The notes: generated by a model not told the origin, from the sequence alone. Shown: positions 18,110-29,442, counted from the first letter of the stretch. The stretch is 64,000 bases of DNA from Mycolicibacterium parafortuitum (GCF_002086815.1 NZ_MVID01000005.1:124001-188000); one strand, 5' to 3'. Translations and numbers: made by a program.

Positions 18110-19485
18110 TGCCGCTGTACCGCCTTCGCATAGAGGTCGAGAAAACGGGAGTCCGGGTCGTAAGTCTTCTTGACAGTCTTGTACACCTCTCCGCCGTAGA
18201 GCGCTTCGAACTCCTCCGCCGAGTAGTACGAATCCGAGTACAGCGACTTGTGGCCGTCGAGCTCGCTGACCTTGTGCTCGATCAGCTTGTTGGTGTAGCC
18301 CTCCTCGGGGCCGACCGGCACCGACGACCAGAAACCGACATTGACGTAGGTGTGCTGTGGGCGTATCGGATACAGCGACCAGGACCGGTCGTCGCGCAGA
18401 CGCAACGGGCACAACCAGATCGGCTCGATCGGGACGGTGTCGAGGAACCACCGCACAAACTCGGCGGTCCGCTCGATCGGCACCTCGATGTCCTGGACGA
18501 CGCGCTCGCGCGGTGGCCTGCCGTTGCGCATCTCGATGCGGTCGGCGATGTCGAAGCGCTGGTCGTAACCGATCAGCTTCCAGTAGAAGCTGCTTCGCCG
18601 GAGCCGGCGTGGCCAGAACCGCCGGATCCGGGGGTTCTGGGCGCCGAAAGCTCTTGAACACCAGAACCAGTCGGTGTCCCACCGCCACAGGTAGTCGTGG
18701 ATGGTCAGCCGGTCGTGCTTCTCGCCGTCCGGATGCTGGATCGAGCGGTAGTAGATCTGCGCTCCGGTGTAATCGCTGACCGGACCCGGTGTCGCGGACT
18801 GGATTCCGAGGCACAGATAGCTCTCGTCGGCGCTGAACACCACGCCGTCGAGGTAATCGATACGTTCCCCGTTCAGGCCACCGGTCTCGACGATCCGGTC
18901 CATCGTCTCGATGAGTTCCGGCAGTGAGTGGAATCGCAGATGGCGAAGTTCGACGAACGGCTTGACCGGCTCCAACTCGATCTTCAACCGGACCGAATAG
19001 CCGAGCGTGCCATAAGAGTTCGGGAAGGCGCGGAACAGCTCGACGTTCTCGTCGGCCGAGGCGCGCACGATGTCGCCCGTTCCCGTGAGGATGTCCATCT
19101 CCAGCACGGATTCGTGCGGCAGGCCGTTGCGGAACGACGCCGACTCGATACCGAGCCCGGTGACGGCGCCGCCGAGGGTGATCGTCTTGAGCTGCGGGAC
19201 CACCAGCGGCGAAAGTCCGTACGGCAGTGTCGCGGCCACCAGGTTCTCGTAGGTGCACATCCCGGCCACATCGGCGGTGTGGGTTTCGGGATCGACCGCG
19301 ATGACTCCGCCCAGACCGGAGACGTCCAAACCCTTGGTGGTGTTCTTGGCCCTGGCGCGGAACAGATTGGACGTGGGTTTGGCCAGCCGGACGGCGGCGT
19401 CGGCCGGGATGGCGCGGTAGCTCGCCAACAAACGCTGGACGCCCGCAGTGTATGAAGCTCGTGCGTCGGTCGGGGAAACAGACAC
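18106..19485 (-). CDS. tmsA: FAD-binding reductase of 10-methyl lipid synthesis (TmsA/BfaA)
   Basis: This 459-residue protein has a PCMH-type FAD domain (LDVSGLGGVIAVDPETHTADVAGMCTYENL region, about residues 50-85) and a long C-terminal part, a layout shared with DprE1-like flavoproteins. Pairing with the methyltransferase identifies it as the NADPH-dependent reductase that saturates the 10-methylene intermediate to 10-methyl stearate. The GTG at 19485 has no clear ribosome site; TAGCGTATAT just upstream could be a -10 region of a near-leaderless mRNA. Also called bfaA. Confidence 0.87.
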   Translation of the reverse strand: MSVSPTDARASYTAGVQRLLASYRAIPADAAVRLAKPTSNLFRARAKNTTKGLDVSGLGGVIAVDPETHTADVAGMCTYENLVAATLPYGLSPLVVPQLKTITLGGAVTGLGIESASFRNGLPHESVLEMDILTGTGDIVRASADENVELFRAFPNSYGTLGYSVRLKIELEPVKPFVELRHLRFHSLPELIETMDRIVETGGLNGERIDYLDGVVFSADESYLCLGIQSATPGPVSDYTGAQIYYRSIQHPDGEKHDRLTIHDYLWRWDTDWFWCSRAFGAQNPRIRRFWPRRLRRSSFYWKLIGYDQRFDIADRIEMRNGRPPRERVVQDIEVPIERTAEFVRWFLDTVPIEPIWLCPLRLRDDRSWSLYPIRPQHTYVNVGFWSSVPVGPEEGYTNKLIEHKVSELDGHKSLYSDSYYSAEEFEALYGGEVYKTVKKTYDPDSRFLDLYAKAVQRQ

Positions 19486-19589
19486 ACATATACGCTAGTC
19501 CGCAGTGGAAGCTGATGCGACCGCACTCGCCCGGCTCACAGACACTGCAAAGACAACTGTGACCCCCGCTTGACAAGGAGTTTGCACTG

Positions 19590-20036
19590 ATGGGACAGGT
19601 CAGCGCGTCCAGCACGGTCCTGATCGACGCCGACCCGGAGACGGTGCTCGGCGCCGTCGCGGACTATCAGGCCATGCGCCCGAAGATCCTCTCCGCGCAC
19701 TACAGCGGCTACCGGGTGCTCGAAGGCGGTCAGGGCGCGGGCACCGTCGCCGAATGGAAGCTGCAGGCGACCAAGTCCCGGTCCCGTGACGTCAAGGCCT
19801 CCGTCGACGTCGCCGGCCGCACCGTCATCGAGAAGGACGCGAACTCGTCGATGGTGACCAACTGGACCGTCGCACCGGCGGGTCCGGGCTCGTCGGTGAC
19901 GGTCAAGACGTCGTGGCAGGGCGCCGGCGGCATCGGCGGCTTCTTCGAGAAGACCTTCGCTCCGCTGGGGCTGCGCAAGATCCAGGCCGAGGTGCTGGCC
20001 AACCTCAAGCGTGAGGTCGAGGGCGCCAAGCCCTGA
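19590..20036 (+). CDS. SRPBCC (START-like) family protein
   Basis: A 148-residue hydrophobic-cavity protein of the polyketide-cyclase/SRPBCC group (ASSTVLIDADPETVLGAVAD at the start, a long C-terminal helix with LRKIQAEVLANLKREV). It is the counterpart of Rv3718c by position. Such proteins bind lipids or other hydrophobic ligands. AAGGAG lies 12 nt before the ATG. It is divergent from tmsA, and a lipid link is suggestive only. Confidence 0.82.
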   Translation: MGQVSASSTVLIDADPETVLGAVADYQAMRPKILSAHYSGYRVLEGGQGAGTVAEWKLQATKSRSRDVKASVDVAGRTVIEKDANSSMVTNWTVAPAGPGSSVTVKTSWQGAGGIGGFFEKTFAPLGLRKIQAEVLANLKREVEGAKP

Positions 20037-20120
20037 CCTTCCCCCCGACACTTCGCGAGACCGCCATCACGGTAGCGAGATGCGCCCGGCGACTACCGGG
20101 GTGGCGTTTTCGCGAGGCGG

Positions 20121-20858
20121 TTAGGACTGGCCCAGGAACGCGACGATCCCGCGCACGACCGCGTCGGCGTAACGCTGCCTGCCCTCGGCGGTCTTCATCA
20201 GCGCCGAGTCGACCGGGTTCTTCATGTTGCCGAGCTCGACGAGGATCGACGGGTACTGCGCCAGATTGAGCCCGGCGATGTCCGTGCGCGGGTTGAGGCC
20301 CTGCTGGCCGATGTAGGTGGCCGGCGGAATCCCGGACCCGGCGAGCGCATCGCGCATCACCTTCGCGAACTGCACCGAGGGCCCGGCCTGCGCGGCGTTC
20401 AGCGGCGGCGACGAGTAGAGCACGTGGAAGCCGCGCCCGGTGGGCGGGCCGCCGTCGGCGTGGATCGACACGACGGCGTTGGGCCGGACCGAGTTGGCCA
20501 GCGCGGCGCGCTCGTCGACGCACGGACCCGGACCGGTGTCGTCGCCGCGGGACATCGCGGTGCGCACCCCGAGCGCGGTCAGCGCCTGGCGGATGCGCAG
20601 CGTGGTGTCCCACGCGAAGGTGTGCTCGGAGAGACCGTCCTCGGTGGAGGTGCCGCTGGCCTGGCACGCCTTGGTACCGCCGCGGCCGGTGGGCACCTGG
20701 CGGCTGAGCCCCTCCATCGAGGCCTGATGGCCGGGGTCGAGGAAGACGATCTTCCCCGCGATGTTGGTGGGCGCCGCCTGAGCCGGTCCGGTGAGGATCG
20801 TCGACGCGGCGAGCATCCCGGCGGCCACCGCGGCCCCGACACGCAGTCTGGCTGGCAT
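20121..20858 (-). CDS. ami1: N-acetylmuramoyl-L-alanine amidase (Ami1-like)
   Basis: Amidase_3 zinc hydrolase of 245 residues with a signal peptide (MPARLRVGAAVAAGMLAAST, cleaved near PAQA). Zinc ligands are seen in FLDPGHQ and VSIHADGG, with the catalytic-type glutamate in ILVELGNMKN. It cuts the amide between MurNAc and the stem peptide in the cell wall. It matches Rv3717 (Ami1) in order and sequence from memory. ATG 20858 is chosen because it starts the signal peptide; GTG 20864 and an upstream 20906 start are alternatives. Confidence 0.92.
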   Translation of the reverse strand: MPARLRVGAAVAAGMLAASTILTGPAQAAPTNIAGKIVFLDPGHQASMEGLSRQVPTGRGGTKACQASGTSTEDGLSEHTFAWDTTLRIRQALTALGVRTAMSRGDDTGPGPCVDERAALANSVRPNAVVSIHADGGPPTGRGFHVLYSSPPLNAAQAGPSVQFAKVMRDALAGSGIPPATYIGQQGLNPRTDIAGLNLAQYPSILVELGNMKNPVDSALMKTAEGRQRYADAVVRGIVAFLGQS

Positions 20859-20976
20859 GGGCACGGCGACACGGTAGCCCCACCGCGGACTAGGCTGGAA
20901 CCCCAAAGTGCCGCTTCAGGGCGAGCGCAACCAAGTCGAGACCGTGACGCAACCAAACCCGTACAGAGGATCAGCC

Positions 20977-21309
20977 ATGCAGCCCGGTGGACAACCCGAT
21001 ATGTCAGCCCTCCTCGCCCAGGCCCAGCAGGTGCAGCAGCAGCTGATGGAAGCCCAGGAGGCGCTGGCCAACTCCGAGGTGCACGGGCAGGCCGGGGGCG
21101 GTCTGGTGCAGGTGACGATGAAGGGCAGCGGTGAGGTGACCGGGGTCGCGATCGACCCCAAGGTGATCGATCCAGCTGACCCGGAAACCCTGCAGGATCT
21201 CGTGGTCGGGGCGATCGCCGACGCCGCCAAGCAGGTCACCATCCTGGCGCACGACCGGCTGGGGCCGCTCGCGGGCGGCATGGGCGGCCTCGGGCTGCCG
21301 GGGATGTGA
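20977..21309 (+). CDS. ybaB: YbaB/EbfC nucleoid-associated protein
   Basis: A 110-residue YbaB-family protein. It has an N-terminal glutamine-rich helix ([20 protein letters not shown]) and the core [16 protein letters not shown]. It binds DNA as a dimer. The ATG at 20977 has AGAGGA 6 nt upstream; the frame opens earlier (20908) without support. The gene precedes recR by 4 nt in the universally conserved dnaX-ybaB-recR order, here with dnaX displaced upstream. Confidence 0.93.
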   Translation: MQPGGQPDMSALLAQAQQVQQQLMEAQEALANSEVHGQAGGGLVQVTMKGSGEVTGVAIDPKVIDPADPETLQDLVVGAIADAAKQVTILAHDRLGPLAGGMGGLGLPGM

Positions 21310-21313
21310 CTTT

Positions 21314-21925
21314 TTGTTCGAAGGACCTGTCCAGGATCTGATCGACGAGCTCGGCAAGCTGCCCGGGATCGGGCCCAAGAGTGCCCAGCGGATCGCGTTC
21401 CATCTGCTGTCGGTCGAGCCGCCCGACATCGACCGGCTGACCGCGGTACTCAACCGGGTGCGCGACGGCGTCACGTTCTGCGCGGTGTGCGGCAACGTCA
21501 GCGACGAGGAGCGGTGCCGCATCTGTGGTGATCCGCGCCGGGACGCGTCGTTGATCTGCGTCGTCGAGGAACCCAAGGATGTGCAGGCCGTGGAGCGCAC
21601 GCGGGAGTTCCGCGGCCGCTACCACGTGCTCGGCGGCGCGCTGGATCCACTGTCCGGGATCGGGCCGGACCAGCTGCGGATTCGCGAGCTGCTGAACAGG
21701 ATCGGTGAACGTGTCGACGGCGTGGACGTCGCCGAGGTCATCATCGCGACCGACCCCAACACCGAGGGGGAGGCGACCGCGACCTATCTGGTGCGGATGC
21801 TGCGCGACATCCCGGGGCTCTCCGTGACGCGCATCGCGTCCGGGCTGCCGATGGGTGGGGACCTGGAGTTCGCCGACGAGCTCACACTGGGCCGCGCGCT
21901 GGCCGGCCGCCGCGCGATGGCCTGA
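21314..21925 (+). CDS. recR: Recombination mediator RecR
   Basis: A 203-residue RecR. It has an N-terminal helix-hairpin-helix ([19 protein letters not shown]), a zinc finger with Cys56, Cys59, Cys68 and Cys71, a Toprim domain (VVEEPKDVQ and later [11 protein letters not shown]), and a C-terminal [15 protein letters not shown] segment. It loads RecA at gaps with RecO. The TTG start at 21314 gives the normal N-terminus [18 protein letters not shown]. Confidence 0.97.
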   Translation: MFEGPVQDLIDELGKLPGIGPKSAQRIAFHLLSVEPPDIDRLTAVLNRVRDGVTFCAVCGNVSDEERCRICGDPRRDASLICVVEEPKDVQAVERTREFRGRYHVLGGALDPLSGIGPDQLRIRELLNRIGERVDGVDVAEVIIATDPNTEGEATATYLVRMLRDIPGLSVTRIASGLPMGGDLEFADELTLGRALAGRRAMA

Positions 21926-21949
21926 CGAACTCCGCGACGAAGTACGCCG

Positions 21950-22002
21950 AAATCCACTTTTTGCAGGCGGTTACTCGCACTTTCGCTGCAAAAGGTGGAT
22001 TT
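21950..22002. repeat. 17-bp inverted repeat before the nuclease-like gene
   Basis: Left arm AAATCCACTTTTTGCAG (21950-21966) and right arm CTGCAAAAGGTGGATTT (21986-22002) pair with one mismatch around a 19-nt loop. It lies 24 nt after the recR stop and ends 27 nt before the likely start of the next gene. It may terminate recR, act as an operator, or be the recognition site of the neighbouring nuclease-like protein. Confidence 0.85.
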
Positions 22003-22029
22003 GGGGACATGTCGGTGGCAGGCGGCACC

Positions 22030-22923
22030 ATGACAGCCATGGACCGGGTGATTCTGGGTGGTGAAGCGGTCAGGGCCGGCGTCGCGACGCGTCACGAACT
22101 CGCGCGCGACTACACGCGGCTCTACCGCGGGGTGTTCGTACGCAACGGCATCGAGGTCACGCTGCGTGACCGGGCCATCGGCGCGTGGCTGGCCACGGGA
22201 CGCAAGGGAGTGATCTCGGGCCGTACCGCGGCGGCGTTGCACGGTGCACCCTGGGTGGATCTCACGATCCCGATCGAGCTGACCGGAGCGAAGGGCAGAC
22301 CCCAGGACGGCCTGATCCTGCGCACCGAGACGCTCGCCGCGGACGAGGTGACACGCCGATCGGGCCTGCCCGTCACCACGCGCGTCAGGACCGCGTTCGA
22401 CCTGGGGCGCCTTCTCGACAGAGCCGAGGCGTTGGTGCGGCTGGACGCTCTGATGTGGAACCAGCGCTACGAGATCGACGACGTTCTCACCCTCGCCGAA
22501 CGACACCCGCGCGCCCGGGGAGTGATCCAGCTGCGCGAACTGCTTCCGCTCGTGGACGGCGGTGCTGCGTCACCGCGCGAGAGCACGATTCGGCTGACGC
22601 TGATGGACAACGGATTTCCGAAGCCGGAGACCCAGATCCCGGTGCTTGCCGGCACGAAACCCGTCGCCTTCCTCGACATGGGGTGGGACGAGTTCGGCGT
22701 GGCCGTCGAATACGACGGTGACCACCATCGCAAGAACCGCGCTCAGTACGTCAAGGACATCGCCCGGCTGCGGATGCTCGAGGAACGGGGGTGGATCGTC
22801 GTCCGCGTCATCGCCGAGGACAAGCCGGCGGCCTGGCTGAAGCGCGTCGAGATCGCCTTGCGAAGCAGAGGATGCCCGCTCACGCTGCGCGCGTCCGCAT
22901 CAGCGGGGATCGTTGCCGCGTAG
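22030..22923 (+). CDS. AbiEi-like N-domain plus DUF559-type nuclease-fold protein
   Basis: The 297-residue protein has two parts. The N-terminal half resembles AbiEi-type antitoxin winged-helix proteins (GVATRHELARDYTRLYRGVF, then GVISGRTAAALHGAPW). The C-terminal half resembles DUF559/Vsr-like PD-(D/E)xK domains: ESTIRLTLMDNGFPKPETQ, FGVAVEYDGDHHR, RLRMLEERGWIVVRV. VEYDGDHHR looks like the acidic core. ATG 22030 and 22039 both fit; the upstream frame crosses the inverted repeat. Many actinobacterial paralogues exist and biological roles are not established. No toxin partner is adjacent. Confidence 0.75.
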   Translation: MTAMDRVILGGEAVRAGVATRHELARDYTRLYRGVFVRNGIEVTLRDRAIGAWLATGRKGVISGRTAAALHGAPWVDLTIPIELTGAKGRPQDGLILRTETLAADEVTRRSGLPVTTRVRTAFDLGRLLDRAEALVRLDALMWNQRYEIDDVLTLAERHPRARGVIQLRELLPLVDGGAASPRESTIRLTLMDNGFPKPETQIPVLAGTKPVAFLDMGWDEFGVAVEYDGDHHRKNRAQYVKDIARLRMLEERGWIVVRVIAEDKPAAWLKRVEIALRSRGCPLTLRASASAGIVAA

Positions 22924-22924
22924 C

Positions 22925-23641
22925 TCACACCCGCCGCGGGGCCGCCAAACGTTCCTTGCGTAGCCGGTCGACCTCCGGAAGATGCAGCGGCGCAAGTGTT
23001 CCCACCACCTGCGTCAGCAGGTGGTCGGCCAGCTCCGGGTTGCGGGCCAGACAGCAGCCGTGCAGATAGGTCGCGACGACGCTGCCCTGCACCGCACCGT
23101 CGATTCCGCCGCCGGCGCGGTTGCCGTCGCCCTTGGTCACCGACGCCAGCGGTCGGGCGTCGGTGCCGAGAACCGTTCCGCCGCGATGGTTCTCGAATCC
23201 GGTCAGCGGTTGCGTCAGGCCGTCGATCAGCGGTGCCGCGGCGACCTCGCCGATCGAGCGCTCCGGTTGCGGTGAGGTCGTCACGTCCAGCACGCCGACG
23301 CCGTCGACCCGCTCACCCGCCGACGTCTCGTACCAGTGCCCCAGCACCTGGATCGCGGCGCAGATCGCCAGCACCGGTGCACCCCGCGAAATCGCCTGCT
23401 GCAGGCCGGGGTAACGGATCAGGTGCTTGGTGGCCAGTCGCTGTGCGTAGTCCTCGGCGCCGCCGAGGGTGTACAGGTCCAGTTCGGCGGGCACCGGATC
23501 GTCGAGGGTGATCTCGGTGACCTCGGCATCGATGCCGCGCAGCCGCAACCGCTGCCGCAACACCAACGCGTTGCCGCCGTCGCCGTAGGTGCCCATCACG
23601 TCGGGCAGGACGAGCCCGATCCCCACCGTCGATTCGCTCAC
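22925..23641 (-). CDS. gatD: Glutamine amidotransferase GatD of MurT/GatD
   Basis: A 238-residue class I glutamine amidotransferase of the CobB/CobQ type: catalytic Cys in LAICAAIQVLG (about residue 93), catalytic His in TYLHGCC. With MurT it amidates D-iGlu of lipid II to D-iGln, needed for peptidoglycan cross-linking. It starts inside the murT stop (ATGA overlap at 23638-23641), a fixed two-gene operon in actinobacteria and firmicutes. Cytoplasmic. Confidence 0.93.
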   Translation of the reverse strand: MSESTVGIGLVLPDVMGTYGDGGNALVLRQRLRLRGIDAEVTEITLDDPVPAELDLYTLGGAEDYAQRLATKHLIRYPGLQQAISRGAPVLAICAAIQVLGHWYETSAGERVDGVGVLDVTTSPQPERSIGEVAAAPLIDGLTQPLTGFENHRGGTVLGTDARPLASVTKGDGNRAGGGIDGAVQGSVVATYLHGCCLARNPELADHLLTQVVGTLAPLHLPEVDRLRKERLAAPRRV

Positions 23642-24858
23642 GAGATACGCCTGTTCAGTGCAAGGAACGCGGTGTAGTTGGCCAGCACCTCGACGTGCCC
23701 CGGCGGGCAGGATGCGATCGCCGCGACCGTGTCGTGGACCAGCGTGTGCTCCACTCCCGCATAACCGAGCCGCACCGCGAGGTCGGTGCCGCGTTCACCG
23801 GCCGCCACGACGGGCACCGATTCGAAATGCTCGAACCGGACGTCCCACAGCCACGACAGGTCCTCGCCGTCGGGCACCCGGCCGTTCACCGCGATCACCA
23901 CCCCGGCGGCGTCGCGGTCGAGCATCGACAGCGCCTCCTGCCAGCCCGCGGGATTCTTCGCCAGCAGCAACCGCGCGGTGTGCGCGCCGATCTGCACCGT
24001 CCGGTACCGGCCCGCGACCTCGTCCACCCTCGACACCGCGGCGACCGCGGCCGCCGGGTCGGCGCCCAGCGTCACCGCCGCGGCCACCGCCTGCGTCGCG
24101 TTGCCCCGATTGACGGCGCCGGGCAGCGCCAGCGCCATCGGCAGTGTGAACCCGTCCGGTCCGTGGATGTGGGTGTCGTCGTACCACCAGGCCGGGTCCG
24201 GGCGCTTGAACTCGCAGCCCGTCGAATACCAGTGCCCGCCGTCGCGGACGATCGTCTCCCCGGACCGGGGGCAGCTCACCGAATCGCTGGCCCAGCCGCC
24301 GCCCGCGGCCACCCACACCACGTGCGGATGGCCGTAGGCCGCCGACGTCATCAGCACGTCGTCACAGTTGGCCACCACCACCGCCGACGGGTGGCGTGCC
24401 AGCCCGGCCCGCAGCGTGCGCTCGATGTGATTGATCTCGCCGACGCGGTCGAGCTGGTCCCGGGACAGGTTCAGCAAGGTGATGACCGCGGCAGGCACTG
24501 CGTCTAAGACGTGCGGGACGTGCATCTCATCGACCTCGAGGGCGGCCAGATGCGCGTCCGGGGCGGCGGCCAGCGCGGCGACCAGCCCGGCGTCCATGTT
24601 GGCGCCCTCGGAGTTCGTGGCCACCGGGCCCAGCGTCGCCAGCGCCGCCGCGGTCATCCGCGTGGTCGTGGACTTTCCATTGGTGCCGGTGATCACCACC
24701 GTGCGCCGGCCCGCAGCGAGCTGGCCCAGGATCGATTTGTCCAGCGTCATCGCGACGAGGCCGCCGATCATGGCGCCGGCTCCTCGCCCCGTGACACGGG
24801 ACGCCCACCGTGCGCCCGCGCCTGCGGCGAGTGCGAGCCGTCCGCGTCCAGTCACCAT
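23638..24858 (-). CDS. murT: Lipid II isoglutaminyl synthase subunit MurT
   Basis: A 406-residue Mur-ligase-family protein: P-loop GTNGKSTTTRM near residues 58-68, central ligase domain, C-terminal DUF1727 domain. It activates the D-Glu carboxylate with ATP for amidation by GatD. The zinc-ribbon insert common in MurT is only partly visible: a Cys in SCPRSGE and another in TGCEF, but fewer than four cysteines. The short divergent promoter region to dnaQ is 77 bp. Confidence 0.92.
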   Translation of the reverse strand: MVTGRGRLALAAGAGARWASRVTGRGAGAMIGGLVAMTLDKSILGQLAAGRRTVVITGTNGKSTTTRMTAAALATLGPVATNSEGANMDAGLVAALAAAPDAHLAALEVDEMHVPHVLDAVPAAVITLLNLSRDQLDRVGEINHIERTLRAGLARHPSAVVVANCDDVLMTSAAYGHPHVVWVAAGGGWASDSVSCPRSGETIVRDGGHWYSTGCEFKRPDPAWWYDDTHIHGPDGFTLPMALALPGAVNRGNATQAVAAAVTLGADPAAAVAAVSRVDEVAGRYRTVQIGAHTARLLLAKNPAGWQEALSMLDRDAAGVVIAVNGRVPDGEDLSWLWDVRFEHFESVPVVAAGERGTDLAVRLGYAGVEHTLVHDTVAAIASCPPGHVEVLANYTAFLALNRRIS

Positions 24859-24935
24859 TCCCGGCAGTTTAGAAGAGCCGCCGACACGCGGGCGATGGAG
24901 CGGGGCTTGTCAGCGGCCCGTGCCATCCTCGGATC

Positions 24936-25937
24936 ATGAGCTCAACCGCTGTCACTCGCTGGGGCAGGCCCGCCCACGAGGACGGCGCGGGCTGGGCGGT
25001 CGTCGACGTCGAAACCTCGGGATTCCGGCCGGGTCAGGCCCGCGTCGTCAGCGTCGCGGCGTTGGCGCTGTCCGACGACGGCAATGTCGAGAAGAGCCTG
25101 TACAGCCTGCTGAACCCGGGCGTCGATCCCGGCCCCACCCACGTGCACGGTCTGACCGCCGAGATGTTGGAGGGCCAGCCGACGTTCGCCGACGTCGTCA
25201 CCGACCTGTGCGAGGTGCTGCGGGGCCGCACCCTGGTCGCCCACAACGTCGGCTTCGACTACGCGTTCCTGACCGCCGAGGCCGAGCTGGTCGGCGCCGC
25301 GCTGCCGATCGACTCGGTGATGTGCACCGTCGAGTTGGCGCGCCGCCTCGATCTCGGTCTGGAGAATCTGCGGTTGGAGACGCTGGCCGCGCACTGGGGC
25401 GTGACGCAGATGAAGCCGCACGATGCGCTCGACGACGCGATGGTGCTGGCGCAGATCCTCAAACCCGTGCTGGTGCGGGCTCAGGAGCGCCGCAAGTGGC
25501 TGCCGGTGCATCCGGTGACGCGCCGCACCTGGCCCAACGGCCGGGTCACCCACGACGAGTTCCGGCCACTGAAGGCGACGGCCGCCAGGATGCCGTGCCC
25601 GTACGCACATCCCGGCCGGTTCGTGCCGGGCAGGCCGCTGGTGCAGGGCATGCGGGTCGCGCTGTCGGCGGAGGTCGGACACACCCACGAGGAGCTCGTC
25701 GAGCGGATCCTGCACGCCGGGCTCGCATTCACCGAGGCGGTGGACGACTTCACCTCACTGGTGGTGTGCGACATCGCCGCCCCGGAACAGGGCAAGGGGT
25801 ATCAGGCGAACGAACTCGGGGTGCCGACGCTTTCCAGCACCGAGTTCGTCCGCCAATTGGACGCGGTGATCGGCGGGTCCGCCGTCGAGGAGTTCGCCGA
25901 GCCGTCCCCGTCGGGGGATCAGTTCACGCTGTTCTGA
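24936..25937 (+). CDS. dnaQ: DEDDh exonuclease with BRCT domain (DnaQ-like)
   Basis: 333 residues. The N-terminal DEDDh exonuclease has Exo I VVDVETSG, Exo II HNVGFDYAF and Exo III HDALDDAMV. A BRCT domain follows near residues 230-315 (MRVALSAEVGHTHEELVERI through VPTLSSTEFVRQL). This matches Rv3711c. Mycobacterial replicative proofreading is mainly by the DnaE1 PHP domain, so this protein is more likely a repair exonuclease than an obligatory epsilon subunit. Its last 14 bp overlap the convergent araC-type gene. Confidence 0.9.
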   Translation: MSSTAVTRWGRPAHEDGAGWAVVDVETSGFRPGQARVVSVAALALSDDGNVEKSLYSLLNPGVDPGPTHVHGLTAEMLEGQPTFADVVTDLCEVLRGRTLVAHNVGFDYAFLTAEAELVGAALPIDSVMCTVELARRLDLGLENLRLETLAAHWGVTQMKPHDALDDAMVLAQILKPVLVRAQERRKWLPVHPVTRRTWPNGRVTHDEFRPLKATAARMPCPYAHPGRFVPGRPLVQGMRVALSAEVGHTHEELVERILHAGLAFTEAVDDFTSLVVCDIAAPEQGKGYQANELGVPTLSSTEFVRQLDAVIGGSAVEEFAEPSPSGDQFTLF

Positions 25938-26781
25938 GCCGACGCCACACCCGCGGCGACGTACCGTGGACGCGACGGAACTGCCGAGTGAAGTACCCCT
26001 GATCGGCCATGCCGACCCGGCGGGCCACCTCACCGATGCTCAGGTCGGTGCCGAGCAGCAGTGCCCGCGCCTCGGCCATCCGTCGCTCGACGATCCACGC
26101 GCCGACGGTGCGTCCGGTGCGCCGCCGCACCAGCGTCGTGAGATGTCCTGCGGTGAGACCGCATTCGTCGGCGACGTCTCGCAGCGACAGGGGTTCGCCG
26201 AGGCGGCGCTCGATGACGTCGAACACCTGGGCCAGCACCGGCTCGTTGCTGCGGCGCAGATCGCCGGGCAGATCGTCGGAGATGCGCGCCAGGTCGATCA
26301 GCAGCACGGTCAGATGCGCCAGCGCCGCCTGTTCGTAGCCGTCTCGGCGCTCGGTGAGCTCGGTACGCAGTGCGTCGATTCCGTTGCGCCACAACCGACG
26401 CCGGGTCGGCGGGATCCGCAGCCGCAGCACGCCGTCGTACCGGTCGTGCAGGAACGGCGCCAGCAGCGGATGAACCCGCCACGTCGGCCACGGCGAGCGT
26501 GGGCCGTCGCCGAGCGCGGCCGGATCGAAGAACACCGCCACCGACCCGGCGCGGGCGTCGGCGGCCGCCGGATCGACGGGCGTACCCGCGGCCACCACGT
26601 CGACCAGCCCCGCGCCGGGCCGGCAGATCAGCACAGGGAACTCGTGAATGTGCGTGGTGTGCACGGGAAGTGCTCCGGGCCCGAGTGTCAGGACCGAGAC
26701 CGGCGCGCGGGAATGATCGCGCGGGTAGGCGTAGACCGCAATCCCCTGACGGCGGCCGGCGAACCGGGCGAGCTCGGCCAT
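25924..26781 (-). CDS. AraC family transcriptional regulator
   Basis: A 285-residue regulator. The N-terminal half is a cupin-like ligand domain with HTTHIHEFPVLICRPGAGLV; the C-terminal 100 residues form two helix-turn-helices (LRDVADECGLTAGHLTTLVR and IGEVARRVGMADQGYFTRQF). It is divergent from a methyltransferase gene with 64 bp between starts, its likely target by position. Inducer unknown. Confidence 0.9.
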   Translation of the reverse strand: MAELARFAGRRQGIAVYAYPRDHSRAPVSVLTLGPGALPVHTTHIHEFPVLICRPGAGLVDVVAAGTPVDPAAADARAGSVAVFFDPAALGDGPRSPWPTWRVHPLLAPFLHDRYDGVLRLRIPPTRRRLWRNGIDALRTELTERRDGYEQAALAHLTVLLIDLARISDDLPGDLRRSNEPVLAQVFDVIERRLGEPLSLRDVADECGLTAGHLTTLVRRRTGRTVGAWIVERRMAEARALLLGTDLSIGEVARRVGMADQGYFTRQFRRVHGTSPRVWRRLRTA

Positions 26782-26845
26782 GAGTCGAAGATAGTCCCAA
26801 TATCACCGAACAGCGGTCCACATCGGCTGCCGGGCAGCGAACAGC

Positions 26846-29306
<2,461 letters not shown>

Positions 29307-29307
29307 T

Positions 29308-29368
29308 CAGACCGGCGCATCGCGAACACCCGCGACGGGAGGCCGGTCTGGATCAGACCCCGTCGCGG
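29308..29368 (-). promoter_or_regulatory. Candidate leucine attenuator of leuA
   Basis: Minus-strand RNA can form exclusive structures. Arms 29345-29350 and 29354-29359 make a short inner hairpin (GGTCTG/CAGACC), extended by CCGCGACGGG/CCCGTCGCGG (29359-29368 with 29330-29339). Alternatively, 29342-29350 pairs with 29308-29316 (9 bp), which destroys the inner hairpin. A Leu-Leu-Leu leader ORF overlaps the first structure. No U-run follows the last hairpin, so it may block transcription or translation by another route. Confidence 0.65.
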
Positions 29369-29394
29369 CGTCCGAGAAGGAGCACACGCTGCAC
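29353..29394 (-). CDS. leuA leader peptide
   Basis: A 13-codon ORF, GTG to TGA, encodes MQRVLLLGRRDGV with three consecutive leucine codons at positions 5-7. It lies 76 nt upstream of the leuA ATG (stop codon to start codon) and within competing hairpins, the standard logic of attenuation by ribosome stalling. There is no ribosome site; a -10 box TACAGT ends 7 nt before the GTG, so the peptide is probably translated from a leaderless transcript. Confidence 0.7.
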   Translation of the reverse strand: MQRVLLLGRRDGV

Positions 29395-29401
29395 GCGAGA
29401 C

Positions 29402-29430
29402 ACTGTACTCCGCGGCCCTCGGAACCCCAA
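29402..29430 (-). promoter_or_regulatory. Predicted leuA promoter
   Basis: On the minus strand, -35 TTGGGG (29425-29430) and -10 TACAGT (29402-29407) are 17 bp apart. The predicted start falls on the G of the leader-peptide GTG at 29394. It lies just after the stop codon of the upstream gene (29443). Confidence 0.6.
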
Positions 29431-29442
29431 ACAGAGTCGGTC

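Noticed and set aside
16787..19615. Apparent 942-residue fused protein on the minus strand
   Set aside because: Only the part from 18109 encodes the methyltransferase; the rest is an out-of-frame shadow of the FAD reductase gene.
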